Source: Megascapheus bottae
Taxonomy: Eukaryota > Chordata > Mammalia > Rodentia > Geomyidae
Assembly (NCBI GenBank): GCA_024803745.1
Contig: JANJXV010000004.1
Location: 43,643,358-43,707,357 of the forward strand
Direction: 5' to 3'
Length of the DNA stretch: 64,000 bases
Below, one piece after another: positions 10,736 to 21,556 of the stretch. The notes below the pieces were generated by a model. That model worked only from the letters and a program-made list of their open reading frames with translations, made no database searches and was not told the DNA's origin. How positions within the stretch are numbered: position 1 is the stretch's first letter; each line of letters begins with the position of its first letter. The position numbers and the translations under genes were made by a program.

Positions 10736-11447
10736 TGAAAAGAAAAGAATAGAACTAAGCAATATAGTTTTAACTGAGAACACACAACTCATTAATATTT
10801 GCTAAATACATGATATAAGGATAGATCAATGAGCAATAACGAAAGTAACTTCCACTTGGATTTATTAAGCACAGAAACATATCTTATTAGCTTGTTAACC
10901 TTTTAATGTTAAAGTAAGCAAACTCATTTCACAGGTTCTTCACTCCATTAACTCTTTATGATCACTCCTTAGAGTTTTTTTCTTTGCGCTTTCTTATCAC
11001 TAATCATAAGAATTCATTAGTTGAAAAATATGTGATTATAATGTTTTTCAACAATTACTATAAATATATTGCCATTCATGTAGTTTATTACAAATAATAT
11101 ATTTTCTATATTTATGATATTTCTAAGTTTCAATTTTCCTATAAAGAGTATCATAAAATTTTGTGTTTGGTATTGAATGAAATATATATTTGAAACTGAG
11201 CACGAGTATATGAATATGATTATATGATGTTTTTTCATATGAGGGATGACAGAGGCCAGTGTTTTGGAATCTAAGGGGAGGCCCTAAGACCAATTATAAA
11301 TGTATGTAGAGGAATAATTGTGTTGCTTTTCTTTAAGTTATCATGATGCCATTAATATGATTAATTTGCCAACAATGCAACTTTATGGAAGCTTTGTAGA
11401 AATACATTAGTTTTTCATTTAAAATGCTCTATTTCTGATTTGTTTGG
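10736..11447. other. unique AT-rich sequence
   Basis: No recognisable repeat, exon or RNA gene. Confidence 0.5.
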
Positions 11448-11660
11448 TCAGCACCTATGTCTTACTATGCCCACGATTAGTGTAAATGAGTTAAAATACA
11501 AATGGCTTTTTAATCTTCATAACAAATTAATGAGGTTGGTCTTAAAATTACCCTCATTTTATTGATATGGCAATTAAAACATACAAAGATTAAACAATTT
11601 ATTCAAGGTGATCCCACTAATGAGAATTGGGTTTGAGATTTATACAAAGAAATCTAGATC
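11448..11660 (-). mobile_element. MIR SINE (ancient mammalian)
   Basis: The reverse complement of MIR is readable in order: GCACCTATGTCTTACTATGC, TGAGTTAAAA, TTAATCTTCATAACAA, CCTCATTTTATTGATATGGC, TTATTCAAGGTGATCCCAC. MIR predates placental mammals, so it was here before the rodent-specific insertions. Confidence 0.72.
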
Positions 11661-12236
11661 CAAGCAGTGCTTATATCTATTACTTGGCCTAAGTTATTAG
11701 AATTGCCTTTTTTCAAAATCATTTGTGAACTTCATTTTATACTGGAGCATAATTATGCTCATTGTAGTTCTTCTAGCTAACCATACTGATTATGTTCTTA
11801 TTATTCCTATAAGTACAGCTTCATTATCAGTCTTTGTATCTCATGGGATTTAGCTCCTTTACCTTTTCTTAAAATTTAATATAAACTTGTATTCTATTCC
11901 ATGTTCACATCTAACGTAGTAGCTGAGTTATGATCAGTCTACATTGGCAAAGGTAAAAAATAGCATAATTTTTCTTTTGTAATTTCCTGTCTCTTCTCCC
12001 TTTAAACACAAATTATTGGATCTTCCTTTCCTATACTTCAATGACACAACTGCAAGGACCAACAAATTTCTGGTAATTTTACCTCATTCACCTCAAACCC
12101 ACATTTTAAAGTCATACTATTTATTAGAAATTTAATATTCCACCCAACTTTAACACTATTCTTCATCACATTCCCTTTCCTTGCCAGCATAGCTCTTATC
12201 TACAATTTATAACTCTGGATTCAAAAGTTGACATTG

Positions 12237-12237
<1 letters not shown>
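11661..12237. other. unique sequence
   Basis: No recognisable repeat, exon or RNA gene. Confidence 0.5.

Positions 12238-12302
<65 letters not shown>
12238..12302. repeat. (TG)n microsatellite
   Basis: About 65 bases of alternating TG with one C interruption. The open frames that start in it are Cys-Val repeats and are not genes. Confidence 0.97.
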
Positions 12303-12306
<4 letters not shown>

Positions 12307-13114
12307 ACATTCTATCCAAACTTTCACATCACACTTCTGGAACTCCAGAAAGCAAAAAGACAATAATGAAGGGGGGAAAAAGACACAGCTTAGGGAACTT
12401 GTCTTTTGGTGGGGCCGTCTCTGTTTCAGGTGTTGTTGTGGTCTTTGGTCTTAGGAAGCAGAAATGCCATTGGGGATTCCTCCTGCTTCCCTCCCTACAT
12501 ACTGAAATGTAAAAGGCATCCATTTGAGGGCCTTTCTCTGAAACTGCTGGACCAGTGGGTCCTTGGGTGTGGTACCTGAAATTCAGTTCTTAGACTCAAT
12601 ATCAGTGTGTTCTGCAGCATTAACTAGAAGAAATCACACACACCCTTGTGTTCAAAGATCTCTCAGAGGTATTAAAGGGTATAGTTACTCCCTGCAGAAA
12701 CTATCTTCTGTGTATTTAAACCCATGTTCTACATATTCTACACCATACTTTCTTAATATAGTCTCTGCATATTATTTGTATCTCTGAACCAGATAGATCC
12801 TGTAGATTCTGAAATTTTATCTATATCTGTGTATATATGTGTGCATTCTCTCCTTACTCATCCCCCCACAGCCTAGTCTTACCACTTCATAAATAATCAT
12901 AGTGTATATCAGCATTCTAAAGCCATTGTTTCATATTTCTGTGAAATATAAATCACATATTCAGAGCTGTTGAAATGTTACATATGTGGTTATAAAAGGC
13001 TACAGCCTAGAAATCTATTATTTAGCAACAATTGATTTAAAAAGTTTTGGAGTATATTTTATGATCAGGTCTAAGAACATATTATGTAATGTAGATTTAA
13101 TTGGCCCTTTGTCT
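12303..13114. other. unique sequence, no gene seen
   Basis: The part at 12330-12530 is less AT-rich than its surroundings and gives three short overlapping open frames, none with a family signature or splice context that I can defend. Confidence 0.45.
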
Positions 13115-13188
13115 TTGTTTGGTTTTGAGAATTGATTAAACCCAAGGCATTTTAATGCTAGGTAGATACTCTATCATTGAGAACTACA
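13115..13188 (-). mobile_element. ID/tRNA-Ala-type SINE fragment
   Basis: TTGAGAATTGATTAAACCCA, ATGCTAGGTAGATACTCTA and CATTGAGAACTACATTTC are the reverse complement of an ID-like tRNA-derived element with many mismatches. Confidence 0.6.
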
Positions 13189-14111
13189 TTTCTATTTCCA
13201 ATTGCCTATTTTCTTTAAGGAAACTTATCTAGTATGTATCATGTGCATGATTAGGTAAATCGTATGTGTCATACGTTTTTATTTTAAGTTAAGAACACTT
13301 TTGGAATTTTAAAATTATATACATTATATTTATGAATAGATATATCAAAGTTAATACCATATCTAAATTGAATATGTAAAGTTATGGGAAGAATGAAGAA
13401 AAATAGGAAATATCATTCTCAAAGATAAGAATAGACTGTGACTCTAATAATATCTAATTAAAATTTGCTCATACTATTGACAGTTAGCAAGATGAAACTA
13501 AAGCAAATTCTGTAATAAATTAAAAGAATAGTAATATAATCTGTGAAAATAGATAAAGTTGATAAAAATGCATATCTATAATAGTATGGTTGACTTACTT
13601 CCACTTTATTAGTCAACAGCATCAATAATTTGAAGGACATTTTTATAAATGGACACTGAAACAATATAAAGATGTGTTGGTGAGTCATTGAGAGTACTGC
13701 CCATGAATTAAATGTGTGTCACATTTATTCAATTACAATCTAGTTCTTAATAATCCCTGTTAATAGAGGAAGATGGATAAAATAATACATATTGGCAAAT
13801 TCATCATTTAGCCATAATGGATGACATTTAACATTATGTTTTACAATAAATCATTTGGATATTGTCCTTACTGGAAACCACTTCTTGAATTATAAATGTT
13901 TTATTAAGATGCCATCAAGGGAGAGTCTCTTAGTGTTGAAAGCTCTATTTAACGGCTACACAGGAAATGTGTGTCTTTGAGAAAACTTTTAATGCTTCAG
14001 GCAACTACGTAAAATCTGGGGGGAAATGCTTTATAGCATCCAATAATGACTGAATCTAGTGCTGTTTTTACTTTGCTCTCACATATATACATACACAGTG
14101 TGTCCTCAGTT
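13189..14111. other. unique AT-rich sequence
   Basis: No recognisable repeat, exon or RNA gene. Confidence 0.5.
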
Positions 14112-14372
14112 GTTTTATTAAGAATTTATTAACATTGATTTTTACATCATATTTCAAATGCCATGTTTAACAAACAAGTATTCAAGAAGGGAATCTCTAT
14201 ATGCAATCACTGGCATTTAGATTTTAGAACACAATTAAAATTAATCTGAGGGTTTGTATGTCATAGATACATATTTATGTAACAAAACATTATTTCTACA
14301 GTCATAAAATTTTATGTCTATGTAGTTATGTTTATATCTCCAATACCATGTCCATAACATTGGGTACCTAAA
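14112..14372 (+). repeat. unclassified dispersed repeat, copy 1 of 3
   Basis: Shares ordered blocks with 38380-38550 (same strand) and 49293-49580 (opposite strand): TTTTTACATCAT, AAGTATTCAAGAAG, ATCTCTATATGCAATCAC, AATTAAAATTAA, GGGTTTGTATGTCATAGATA, ATTTTATGTCTATGTAG, ATGTTTATATCTCCAATACC, ATGTCCATAACATTGGGTAC. Not part of any L1 or SINE copy seen here. No A-tail, terminal repeats or open frame could be recognised. Confidence 0.72.
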
Positions 14373-15687
14373 TACTGAGTCATCACTCTTGTACTATTTG
14401 CATCTAATATCCACATATTAAAGATGTCATGCACATTGTTTTTAAAAATTAAATCACCTTTCGACCCCATGATAAAGATTTGTATGTAGATCAAGTCTTC
14501 ATTTGAACTGACTTTGAACAGTCCTTAATTTTACAAAAATTTCCTTGGAGTATAAATGCCTGCCAAAGACCATCTGTCCTGGAATGACAAGCTGTGTCTT
14601 AAATGCCCAAATTATATTTCTGATAAGAGAAAAACTGAATATAACAGACATGTGGAGTCAAAGGGACCCACTATGTGACAGGGCAGAAGACTTGTATCAG
14701 TTATCATCTTGCTCTATACGCTATAGGGAATTGTATGCACAGGAGTTACCTTCCTAGGAGGCAGGGCAGTGGCACAACTCTGTAAAATCTCCACAGTTAG
14801 GTCACATAAAATGAATCATTGCCATAGAATTCAATTTTCAAAAGTTAGTGATAGGTTTCTTGAAGGATATGTTAGAACACAGATTTCTAAGCACAGCTGA
14901 ATGATATTCTCTTAATACTTCTGTGAAGCCTGAGAATGACATTTCTGTCATGACTGAGTAATGCACCTTCAGGGCCCATGTTATGAAACCATTTCCCTAG
15001 AAGATCCTATTGTTACTGTGAATCATCTTTCCAACGACTAGAGAAAGTCCACTCTCCATAAATAATACTACTCTGTGACTCTATAGCTTTATAGATGATA
15101 TTTCTATATCCATGGATTAAGGATATATGAATTCAGTCAATTGTGATCTAGCTAGAAAGGCTGTTTCAATTTTAAATGTTAGAGATAATTTTATAGTCAT
15201 TATTACCTAATGATGTATTATCCAATAATTGACATACCACTTACATTAAAAATAGTCTGCAGCATATTTAAATTGCATGAGGTTATAAGTAGATCAAATA
15301 CCAGGAAACATTCCTGTAAGAAATCCTATGAAATAGATGAAAGTTACTTTACCCTTTTTGAAGTCTACTTATCATTATCTTTCCAAATCCTGAGCACTCA
15401 AGCTCTACTCAAACTCTTGCTTTATACTGTTTTCTAGTAGCAAAATGAGGTGGGCAAAATGAGGTGGGCTGGGAATGTCTGACAATCTGGCAAATATCAA
15501 GTGTCTCTAAGAATAATTACCTTAAAATAGTTCTGAGTTGTTTCATGGGGAGTGGAAATACAACAATATTTCTTACCTAAGAGGAAACCAGTTTATTCAA
15601 AACAATGTTGTCTTTGAACGTAATTACTTTGAGTTGTCGTTGTGTTTGTATATGTGTGTGTATACATATATATGTGTTTATATATTA

Positions 15688-15690
<3 letters not shown>
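14373..15690. other. unique sequence, no gene seen
   Basis: Includes a short direct duplication GCAAAATGAGGTGGGC at about 15440-15470. Otherwise nothing recognisable. Open frames at 14545 and 15210 lack any family signature. Confidence 0.45.

Positions 15691-15756
<66 letters not shown>
15691..15756. repeat. (TA)n followed directly by (GA)n
   Basis: TATATA runs to 15720 and changes abruptly to GAGAGA, which runs to about 15754. The two dinucleotides abut without a spacer. Confidence 0.95.
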
Positions 15757-15759
<3 letters not shown>

Positions 15760-15843
15760 TGATACACCAGGAGAAAAAAATCAGTTTTTCTAACTTCTAA
15801 TGTCTCCAATATGATCATAAGATATATCTCACATTTCTCTTGA

Positions 15844-15856
15844 AAAAGTAGACATA
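15844..15856. repeat. target-site duplication of the SINE at 15857 (left copy)
   Basis: AAAAGTAGACATA, repeated as AAAAGCAGACATA at 16048-16060 after the SINE A-tail. Confidence 0.82.
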
Positions 15857-16047
15857 GGGCTGGGATTTTGGCCTAGTGGTAGAGTGATTGCCTAGCATGC
15901 ACAAAGGCCTGGGTTTGATTCCTTGGTACCACATACATAGAAAAAAGCTAGAAGTGGTGCTGTGGCTCAAGTGGTAGATCTCTAGCCTTGTGAAGACCTA
16001 AGGACAGTGCTCAAGCCCTGAGCCCAAGCCCAGGACTGGCAAAAAAA
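15857..16047 (+). mobile_element. IDL-Geo SINE, complete, with TSD
   Basis: tRNA-like head with A-box-like TGGCCTAGTGG and B-box-like GGTTTGATTCC, linker CACATACATAGAAAAAAGC, right half with GCTGTGGCTCAAGTGGTAG and a terminal A11 tail. Thirteen-base direct repeats with one mismatch flank it. Confidence 0.93.
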
Positions 16048-16060
16048 AAAAGCAGACATA

Positions 16061-16499
16061 GATATCACTAGCTCCAATGGAGGAATAATCATTATGTAGC
16101 ATTCTATTATAAAATTGTCAATAATAACATTGTCATTTTTGAGATTTATAATGTGTTTGATGAAGTAATTGTACATGCTTCTGAGCTACAGCATTAGTTT
16201 TCAACACTGCATACCATAATCTCAGACATTTCTCATTCCTCTCTTTCAGTGTCATTCACAATGCTTACCACTATTTATTTTGAAGCATATTATTAGTGGT
16301 GTGAATACAACTTTGATTAAAAAATTAAGTTTACATATATATATATTTTCTTAATTTAAAAGTGATTACCTATCAATTTTGAAGATAAATATATTTGAGC
16401 TTTCTTAGCTTTCTTTATAAAATTTATTTTTGAATCAAAGAGTAAAAGTTTTACCAACTCTATTCAAAATTTCAACTAGCTAAACTGGGCACCCTGAAA
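16061..16499. other. unique AT-rich sequence
   Basis: No recognisable repeat, exon or RNA gene. Confidence 0.5.
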
Positions 16500-16547
16500 A
16501 AAATACTTCATACAGTATATATCAAAATACTTCATACAGTATATATC
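16500..16547. repeat. perfect 24-bp tandem duplication (two units)
   Basis: Units 16500-16523 and 16524-16547 are identical, each starting AAAATACTTC and ending GTATATATC. It resembles the 38-bp event at 10.2 kb in being exact and two-unit. Confidence 0.92.
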
Positions 16548-16609
16548 ATAGATAAATCTTCCTGAAAATGCAAAGAAAATGAGTTAAGCAAAATCAAAAA
16601 TTTAATTAG

Positions 16610-16798
16610 AGGCTGAGAGTTTGACCCAGTGGTAAGAGTGCTTGCGTAGCATGCATGAAGACCCAGGTTTGATTCCTAGATGCCACATGCATAGCAAAAA
16701 GCTGGAAGTGGTGCTCTGGCTCAAGTGGTAGAGTTCTAGCCTTGAAAAGGCCAGGAAAGTGCTCAGGCCCTAGGTTCTATCCCCAAGATTGGGAAAAG
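16610..16798 (+). mobile_element. IDL-Geo SINE, complete
   Basis: tRNA-like head (ACCCAGTGGTAAGAGTGCTT, B-box-like GGTTTGATTCC), linker CACATGCATAGCAAAAAGC, right half (GGCTCAAGTGGTAGAG, AGTGCTCAGGCCCTAGG). TTTAATTA occurs on both sides and may be the remains of the target duplication. Confidence 0.9.
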
Positions 16799-17408
16799 TT
16801 TTTTAATTAATTGTATAGGACATCTATGGAATAAGACATTACTATTATGAGGTAGACAATAATTGAACATTAAAGCACTCATCTCTATATCATTTCACAA
16901 CAGATACTACTTTTTATCAGGTTTTTAATGGATAATTTATTGTGAGAGATAGAAATTGAAAGTATGGAAATTCACTAAACTAAAACCAATTTGGCTTTTG
17001 CTATGATATGATATTAAAAGTTATTTCATCCAGTCACGTCAATTGTTCTCTTTTACACATCCTCAGTCATTTGTTTACACACAGAAATAATTTCAGTTTT
17101 TCTAGTTGAAGACTCAGGTCGTTATGATGATCATATTTTTGTGACAGAAATAGTGTTAATTTATAGTTAAAAGTGATTGATTAGCTCAAGTTTTATTTCC
17201 TCTCATTACTGAAAGCAGTGGTATCTAATTTATCCTAATATGCTGTCTTGCTAAATTTTCCTAATTTTAATATCATAAAAGCTAGGAAAGTTACTTTGAA
17301 GGACTCAAAATGTTTCTTAAGGAAAGTAAGCAAAGTTTATATAATTCAGTTATATAAGGTGAAAAATATAAGATATATGAATTTAAGAATGAGCTACATT
17401 TGATATAA
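16799..17408. other. unique AT-rich sequence
   Basis: No recognisable repeat, exon or RNA gene. Confidence 0.5.
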
Positions 17409-17417
17409 TTATCTTTC
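17409..17417. repeat. target-site duplication of the SINE at 17418 (left copy)
   Basis: TTATCTTTC, repeated exactly at 17626-17634 next to the head of the SINE. Confidence 0.75.
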
Positions 17418-17625
17418 TTTCTTTCTTTCTTTTTTGCCTGTCCTGGGCTTGAGCTCAGGGCCTGAGCACTGTCCTTGGACTTTCACAAGGCTACAGCTCT
17501 ACCACTTGAGCCTCAGCACCACTTCCGGCTTTTTTGTATGTATGTGGTACCAAGGAATCGAACCCGGGTCTTCGTCTTCGTGCATGCTAGGCAAGCACTT
17601 TAACCACTAGGCCAAACTCCAGGCC
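17418..17625 (-). mobile_element. IDL-Geo SINE, complete, young
   Basis: The poly-T tail has become a (TTTC)n stretch. Then come the right half (GGGCTTGAGCTCAGGGCCTG, CAAGGCTACAGCTCTACCAC), linker and tRNA-like head with an intact B-box complement (GGAATCGAACCCGGG). A small TCTTCG duplication lies inside the head at about 17571-17580. Nine-base direct repeats flank it. Confidence 0.93.
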
Positions 17626-17634
17626 TTATCTTTC

Positions 17635-17918
17635 AAATACATGACATGTTGTAGAACATGACAGTTATCCATTAAAAATTCTCCAAAACTGCAAAAACTG
17701 AGAAGAATATTAGGAAGAGAGACAAACAGTAAAGAGTGTGTATGTGGGGAGAGAAGAACTATATACAAGAAACAGAATTTTCTGTAATTTTTCAAAGTAT
17801 AGACAAATTTATTCATGTTTCTTCATGTTCTACACACCACTTGTAGAACATATGAACGACTGACAAACGCAAAAATTCAGTTTGGAAATGATTTGTCACT
17901 GAATCATCAGATAAGGTT
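17635..17918. other. unique sequence
   Basis: No recognisable repeat, exon or RNA gene. Confidence 0.4.
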
Positions 17919-18268
17919 TAAATATGAAATGACCCCACACACTAGTACGCAGGCTCAAGATCTAGGCTATTTAAAATCTATGAGGTTGGGTTTTGCTGGA
18001 GGAAGTGTGTCACTAGAAGCAGGATCTTGAATGATTTCTTGTCCTTGGCTTCTTCCTATCACTCTGCTTCTTAGCTACCATGATGTGAGCAGCCTTGCTT
18101 AACCACATGCTTTCACTCATGTTTGGTCTGACGACATTCCTCCAGCAATGGCACCAAGCCATGTGGACTGAAATCCCTGTACCATGAAAGCAAGATAAAT
18201 CCTTCCTCTCATTAATCTATTAGGTACATCCAGTGTTTAATTCAGGGATAAGCAGCTAACTAACACAT
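17919..18268 (+). mobile_element. MaLR/ERVL-type LTR (probable)
   Basis: The phrases GAAGTGTGTCACTAGAAGCA, CCAAGCCATGTGGACTGAAA, AAGCAAGATAAATCCTTCC and CAGCTAACTAACACATTC, in that order, follow the usual 3' part of mammalian MaLR LTRs: a purine-rich CCATGTGGACTG region, then a polyadenylation-like segment, then a CTAACACA-type end. No coding sequence. The family name is from memory and the left boundary is uncertain. Confidence 0.6.
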
Positions 18269-18299
18269 TCCCTTAGCCAGTATTTACCATTAATGCTAT

Positions 18300-18683
18300 T
18301 TGACGGTCCACATATGATTGGATTGAGAACAGCCTACAAAATTTAACACGTTTCTCGGTGTAACAGTCAGAGCACCTGTCCTCAATGGAGGGAGGACCAT
18401 CCCCTACCCCCACTCCAGGGTGCCGAAGTGGAATCTAAACAATAAAAGGCAGTGCCTACTGATGAAGGAAAATACTCAAGTACTCTGCTGCCTACAGCTC
18501 TGAATTGAAATCTCTGCCTTCCTTAGTCCAACTTCTGTCATATGGTCCTGCCTTGTCAAAAGACCCGACATCGAATTTCCCTATCATAGCCTGAAATTAG
18601 GAGACAGAATAATCCCTTTCTCCTCAAGTTGTTTCCTGGAGTGTTTTGTCACAAAAAAGTCTAACTTACAAAATTTTTACCAG
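18300..18683 (+). mobile_element. second ERV-type LTR, probable 5' LTR
   Basis: Contains a GGAGGGAGGACCATCCCC block, TAATCCCTTTCTCCTCAAGT near the 3' end and TTTTGTCACAAAAAAGTCTAAC at its end. A similar end (TTGTCATCATAAAGTCTAAC) closes the block at 20.18-20.35 kb, as two LTRs of one provirus would. Sequence is heavily decayed. Confidence 0.5.
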
Positions 18684-20180
18684 AGCAATAGAATTGTTGC
18701 TGTAATTTAGCCTAACATGTGATTCTTAAGCCTTTGGAAATGATTTGTGGGAAGAATTTGGCAGAGTTTGGAAAGGCAGGATAAATGAAGTCTGAAATAC
18801 TCTAAGCATGGTTTAATTTGTGGGACTTGAGAAGGCCAAAAGGCCAAGAGAAATTCTGTCAGTAATGAATGAGTTTTTTGAGTTTTAGAATAATCTATTG
18901 AGAATGGAGCTAGAGGGCATAACTGTTACATTTCAGCAAATATCTTGAGATTTAGCTTGAGGCTACATTTAAAGGTAGCCTGGCTAACATGACAAAGAAA
19001 TTTGTAGCCACCTCAGTTTTCAGGCTGTGGCATTGTTATTGCTTGTCTCTGCTTACACAGGCATACAGTGAGAATTGTAAGGCAAAAGCAAAGTGAAAAG
19101 GTTGGAAAATATAGTAGTTTGCCCAGCAATGCAGCATAAGGAAAGCTGGAGCTAACCTGACACATTATAATATGAAGCTAGGAGGGAGAAGCTGAACAAT
19201 GAAGAGCTCACAAAGCTAGAGATGCCTGAAGTCTAAAGAATAAATAAACATATATATAATATACCAGGTAACAAAGTCAAATATTGTAATAATGATATTA
19301 ACCAAAAAGCAACAAAAGAGAAGAGAAAAAACATAGTACATTAAGAATAAAAATCACTCATAATTAAGCTTTGTTTCCATGTCCTGGAGGTCCATTAATT
19401 TAGCCATATCCTATATGGCCTTGTGTATATAGGGTTTGAGCAATTGTAATCCTCTGCTAGGAGGATCCTAGGTTTTTACTAATTATTATAAATGAGGGAA
19501 AAGATGAGGGGAGGAGGTAGGGGCAGGGAAATGTGGACAAAAGCATGAGATGGGGTATCAATGTGTGAGAAGTAATGAACCTTCTATCTGGAGAATATAA
19601 CTGTAACCCCTCTACACATTAAGATAAAACTTAAAAAAAAGGAATAAAGCATATGGCAATGAACAAAGCCAGTCTTAACAGGCTATCCTCAGATTTGTAA
19701 CTGGCAAGGCTGTAAGCATAAGAGCTTATATCATAAAATGAATATCCTAGGTGTTAGACATGGATCTACAGAATCTAATATTTGTCCTCCCTGCTTTCCA
19801 TTGTACTTGCTTGGGTCAGGTCTCTCCATTTCATTTCCCATTCTGCCCTGAGGAAAGGAAATGTCTATTCTGTGCCATTGTGTGTTGGAACTGTATAACT
19901 TGTCCTGAATTTTGTTAGAGCTCAAAGCTAAACATTTGCCTTGATACATGGTAGGCACTGCCGTATATGGAATGTTCTAGTTTAAAGAATCTTGTTCTAT
20001 TTCCAGGATGGAGCCTGGAGATGATTAATTTTGATTGTTACCTTAGTTGGTTTGAGAAAGATATTAGGTTTTTAATTTTGCAAAGAGGACTAGCAAAGGT
20101 GGGAAGATCAACTATGAATATAAGCAATGACATTTACAAGGCTGAGGCACATAGTCAAATAAAATAAAGAAACATTGGCT
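18684..20180 (+). mobile_element. MaLR-like internal region, noncoding, split by an L1
   Basis: Phrases such as GTGATTCTTAAGCCTTTGG, GGGAAGAATTTGGCAGAGTT, ATGGAGCTAGAGGGCAT and, beyond the L1, AACTGTATAACTTGTCCTGA follow the order of rodent MaLR internal sequence as I remember it. MaLRs have no retroviral genes, and none is seen here. The region is broken at about 19230-19640 by the twin-primed L1. Confidence 0.5.
19230..19640 (+). mobile_element. L1 3' end with 5' inversion (twin priming)
   Basis: About 19230-19490 reads the end of ORF2 and the upstream 3'UTR in reverse (CCTGGAGGTCC, CTATATGGCCTTGTG, TGCTAGGAGGATCC). From about 19491 the distal 3'UTR runs forward (GGGAAATGTGGACA, ATCAATGTGTGAGAAGTAAT) to an A-tail. 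The two parts are neighbouring L1 segments with one flipped, the mark of twin priming. AAAGAATAAA (about 19215) and AAGGAATAAA (after the tail) may be the target duplication. Confidence 0.85.
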
Positions 20181-20345
20181 AGAGCAGGCATTCTTTCGGT
20201 GTTTCCTTAACACTGTGAGGAAAGTTGCTCTTCTGAATGGCATCTGGCTTAGCATGATGGACAACAACCATTGAAGCCGAGTGCCAAAGTCTTCCCTCCT
20301 TTAGTGTGTTGCTGTCAAATATTTGTCATCATAAAGTCTAACAAA
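20181..20345 (+). mobile_element. probable 3' LTR remnant of the same element
   Basis: AGTCTTCCCTCCTTTAGTGT and TTTGTCATCATAAAGTCTAAC resemble the end of the LTR at 18.3-18.68 kb. Only the 3' part is readable. Confidence 0.4.
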
Positions 20346-21072
20346 AACATTCAGTGGTTCCTAGCTCCATATTAAAAAACAAATATCTGTACAAAATTTA
20401 TTAAAGCATTTCTTCCTAACACTCACCAAATAGCTAATTATAAATCACAACTATTAAAAATCAAGCTCATTCAGACCACGGAAATTTAGTTTTTAATAAG
20501 TTTCAGATACAATAATATTCTCAATGGGGAAATAAAATGAGAAAGTCTTATTGGTAAAATTTTAAAAATGGATACTTGAAAGCAGAATTTAGGAGTTGAA
20601 ATTCAAAGCAGAAATGGGGACTGCATATAACATTCTAACTTCCTACAGTGGGAAGGGGTACTAAAATATCAAAGAAGCAAGATTAACTCATCAAAAGAGA
20701 CCTAGTTCGTCAAATTTTCAGTTGGGGCTTAAAAATTGGCTAGGTTTCATGAATGGATGCCTAACATTTTACATTTGAGATATTCATTTCATTTCGTTCT
20801 GAGAAATATGAAGAAATGGGTATTTTGGCCAAACAGTAAAACTTAAAATAAAGAAATATTGTTTTAAAATTCAGTGAAAAATTAATGTAAATGTTTAAAA
20901 AATTTAACCACAAAAACTGAGAAATAAAGTAACCCTACTAATTACCATTATGGCTTTAAGATATACGCTACTAGTTTAACATTAATTCAAGAAATATTGA
21001 AGAATAAGTAAAAAAAATTCATTAATAGATTGCAAGGAAAAGTATATTATCTCAAACATTAAATATTTAACT
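20346..21072. other. unique AT-rich sequence
   Basis: No recognisable repeat, exon or RNA gene. Confidence 0.5.
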
Positions 21073-21089
21073 AAAAAAGTACTAAAGTA
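21073..21089. repeat. target-site duplication of the SINE at 21090 (left copy)
   Basis: Seventeen bases, AAAAAAGTACTAAAGTA, repeated exactly at 21283-21299. Confidence 0.95.
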
Positions 21090-21282
21090 GGGGCCGGGAA
21101 TTTGGCCTAGTGGTTAAAGTGCTTGCCTAGCATGCATGAAGACCCGGCTTCGATTCCTGGGTACCACATACATAGAAAAAAGCTGGAAGTGGTGCTGAGG
21201 CTCAAGTGGTAGAGCTCTAGCCTTGAGAAAGTCCAAGGACAGTGCTCAGGCCTTGAGCTCAAGCCCAGGACTGGCAAAAAAA
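21090..21282 (+). mobile_element. IDL-Geo SINE, complete and youngest-looking
   Basis: Head GGGGCCGGGAATTTGGCC with Pol III A-box TGGCCTAGTGG at 21103-21113 and B-box-like GCTTCGATTCC at 21147-21157 (one base off consensus). Linker with A6, right half with GGCTCAAGTGGTAGAGCTC and GAGCTCAAGCCC, then an A-tail. A perfect 17-bp target duplication and few mismatches to the other copies suggest recent insertion. Confidence 0.96.
21103..21113 (+). promoter_or_regulatory. Pol III A-box of the SINE
   Basis: TGGCCTAGTGG fits the tRNA-type A-box TRGYNNARNGG. With the B-box-like element at 21147-21157 it forms the internal promoter inherited from the tRNA ancestor. Confidence 0.75.
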
Positions 21283-21299
21283 AAAAAAGTACTAAAGTA

Positions 21300-21539
21300 A
21301 TATTCCATGTTTCTAAGTGATTTGATTCATAGGTAAAATAGTGAAAATGCTTATATATATATACAAATAATAATATAATAATGAGATGAGGTGTCTAATT
21401 TACATACAAAAAAACTAAAAAGAAGAATATTATTTAAAGAGTTTAGAAATAATTGAACAGAGTTTCAATTGCCAAAAGGAAGACATACTTACTCGTGTAC
21501 TCATTTAGCAGCAGGACAAAAACAAATGTACAAGCCAAT
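21300..21539. other. unique AT-rich sequence
   Basis: No feature recognised. Confidence 0.4.
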
Positions 21540-21556
21540 CAAATGCTCTGATTTTT
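21540..21556. repeat. target-site duplication of the full-length L1 (left copy)
   Basis: CAAATGCTCTGATTTTT here and CAAATGCTCAGATTTTT at 27749-27765: 16 of 17 bases match. The L1 lies exactly between them. Confidence 0.85.

Noticed and set aside
21090..21165. tRNA gene
   Set aside because: A-box and B-box are present, but no intact cloverleaf or aminoacyl stem. It is the head of a SINE with target duplication and A-tail.
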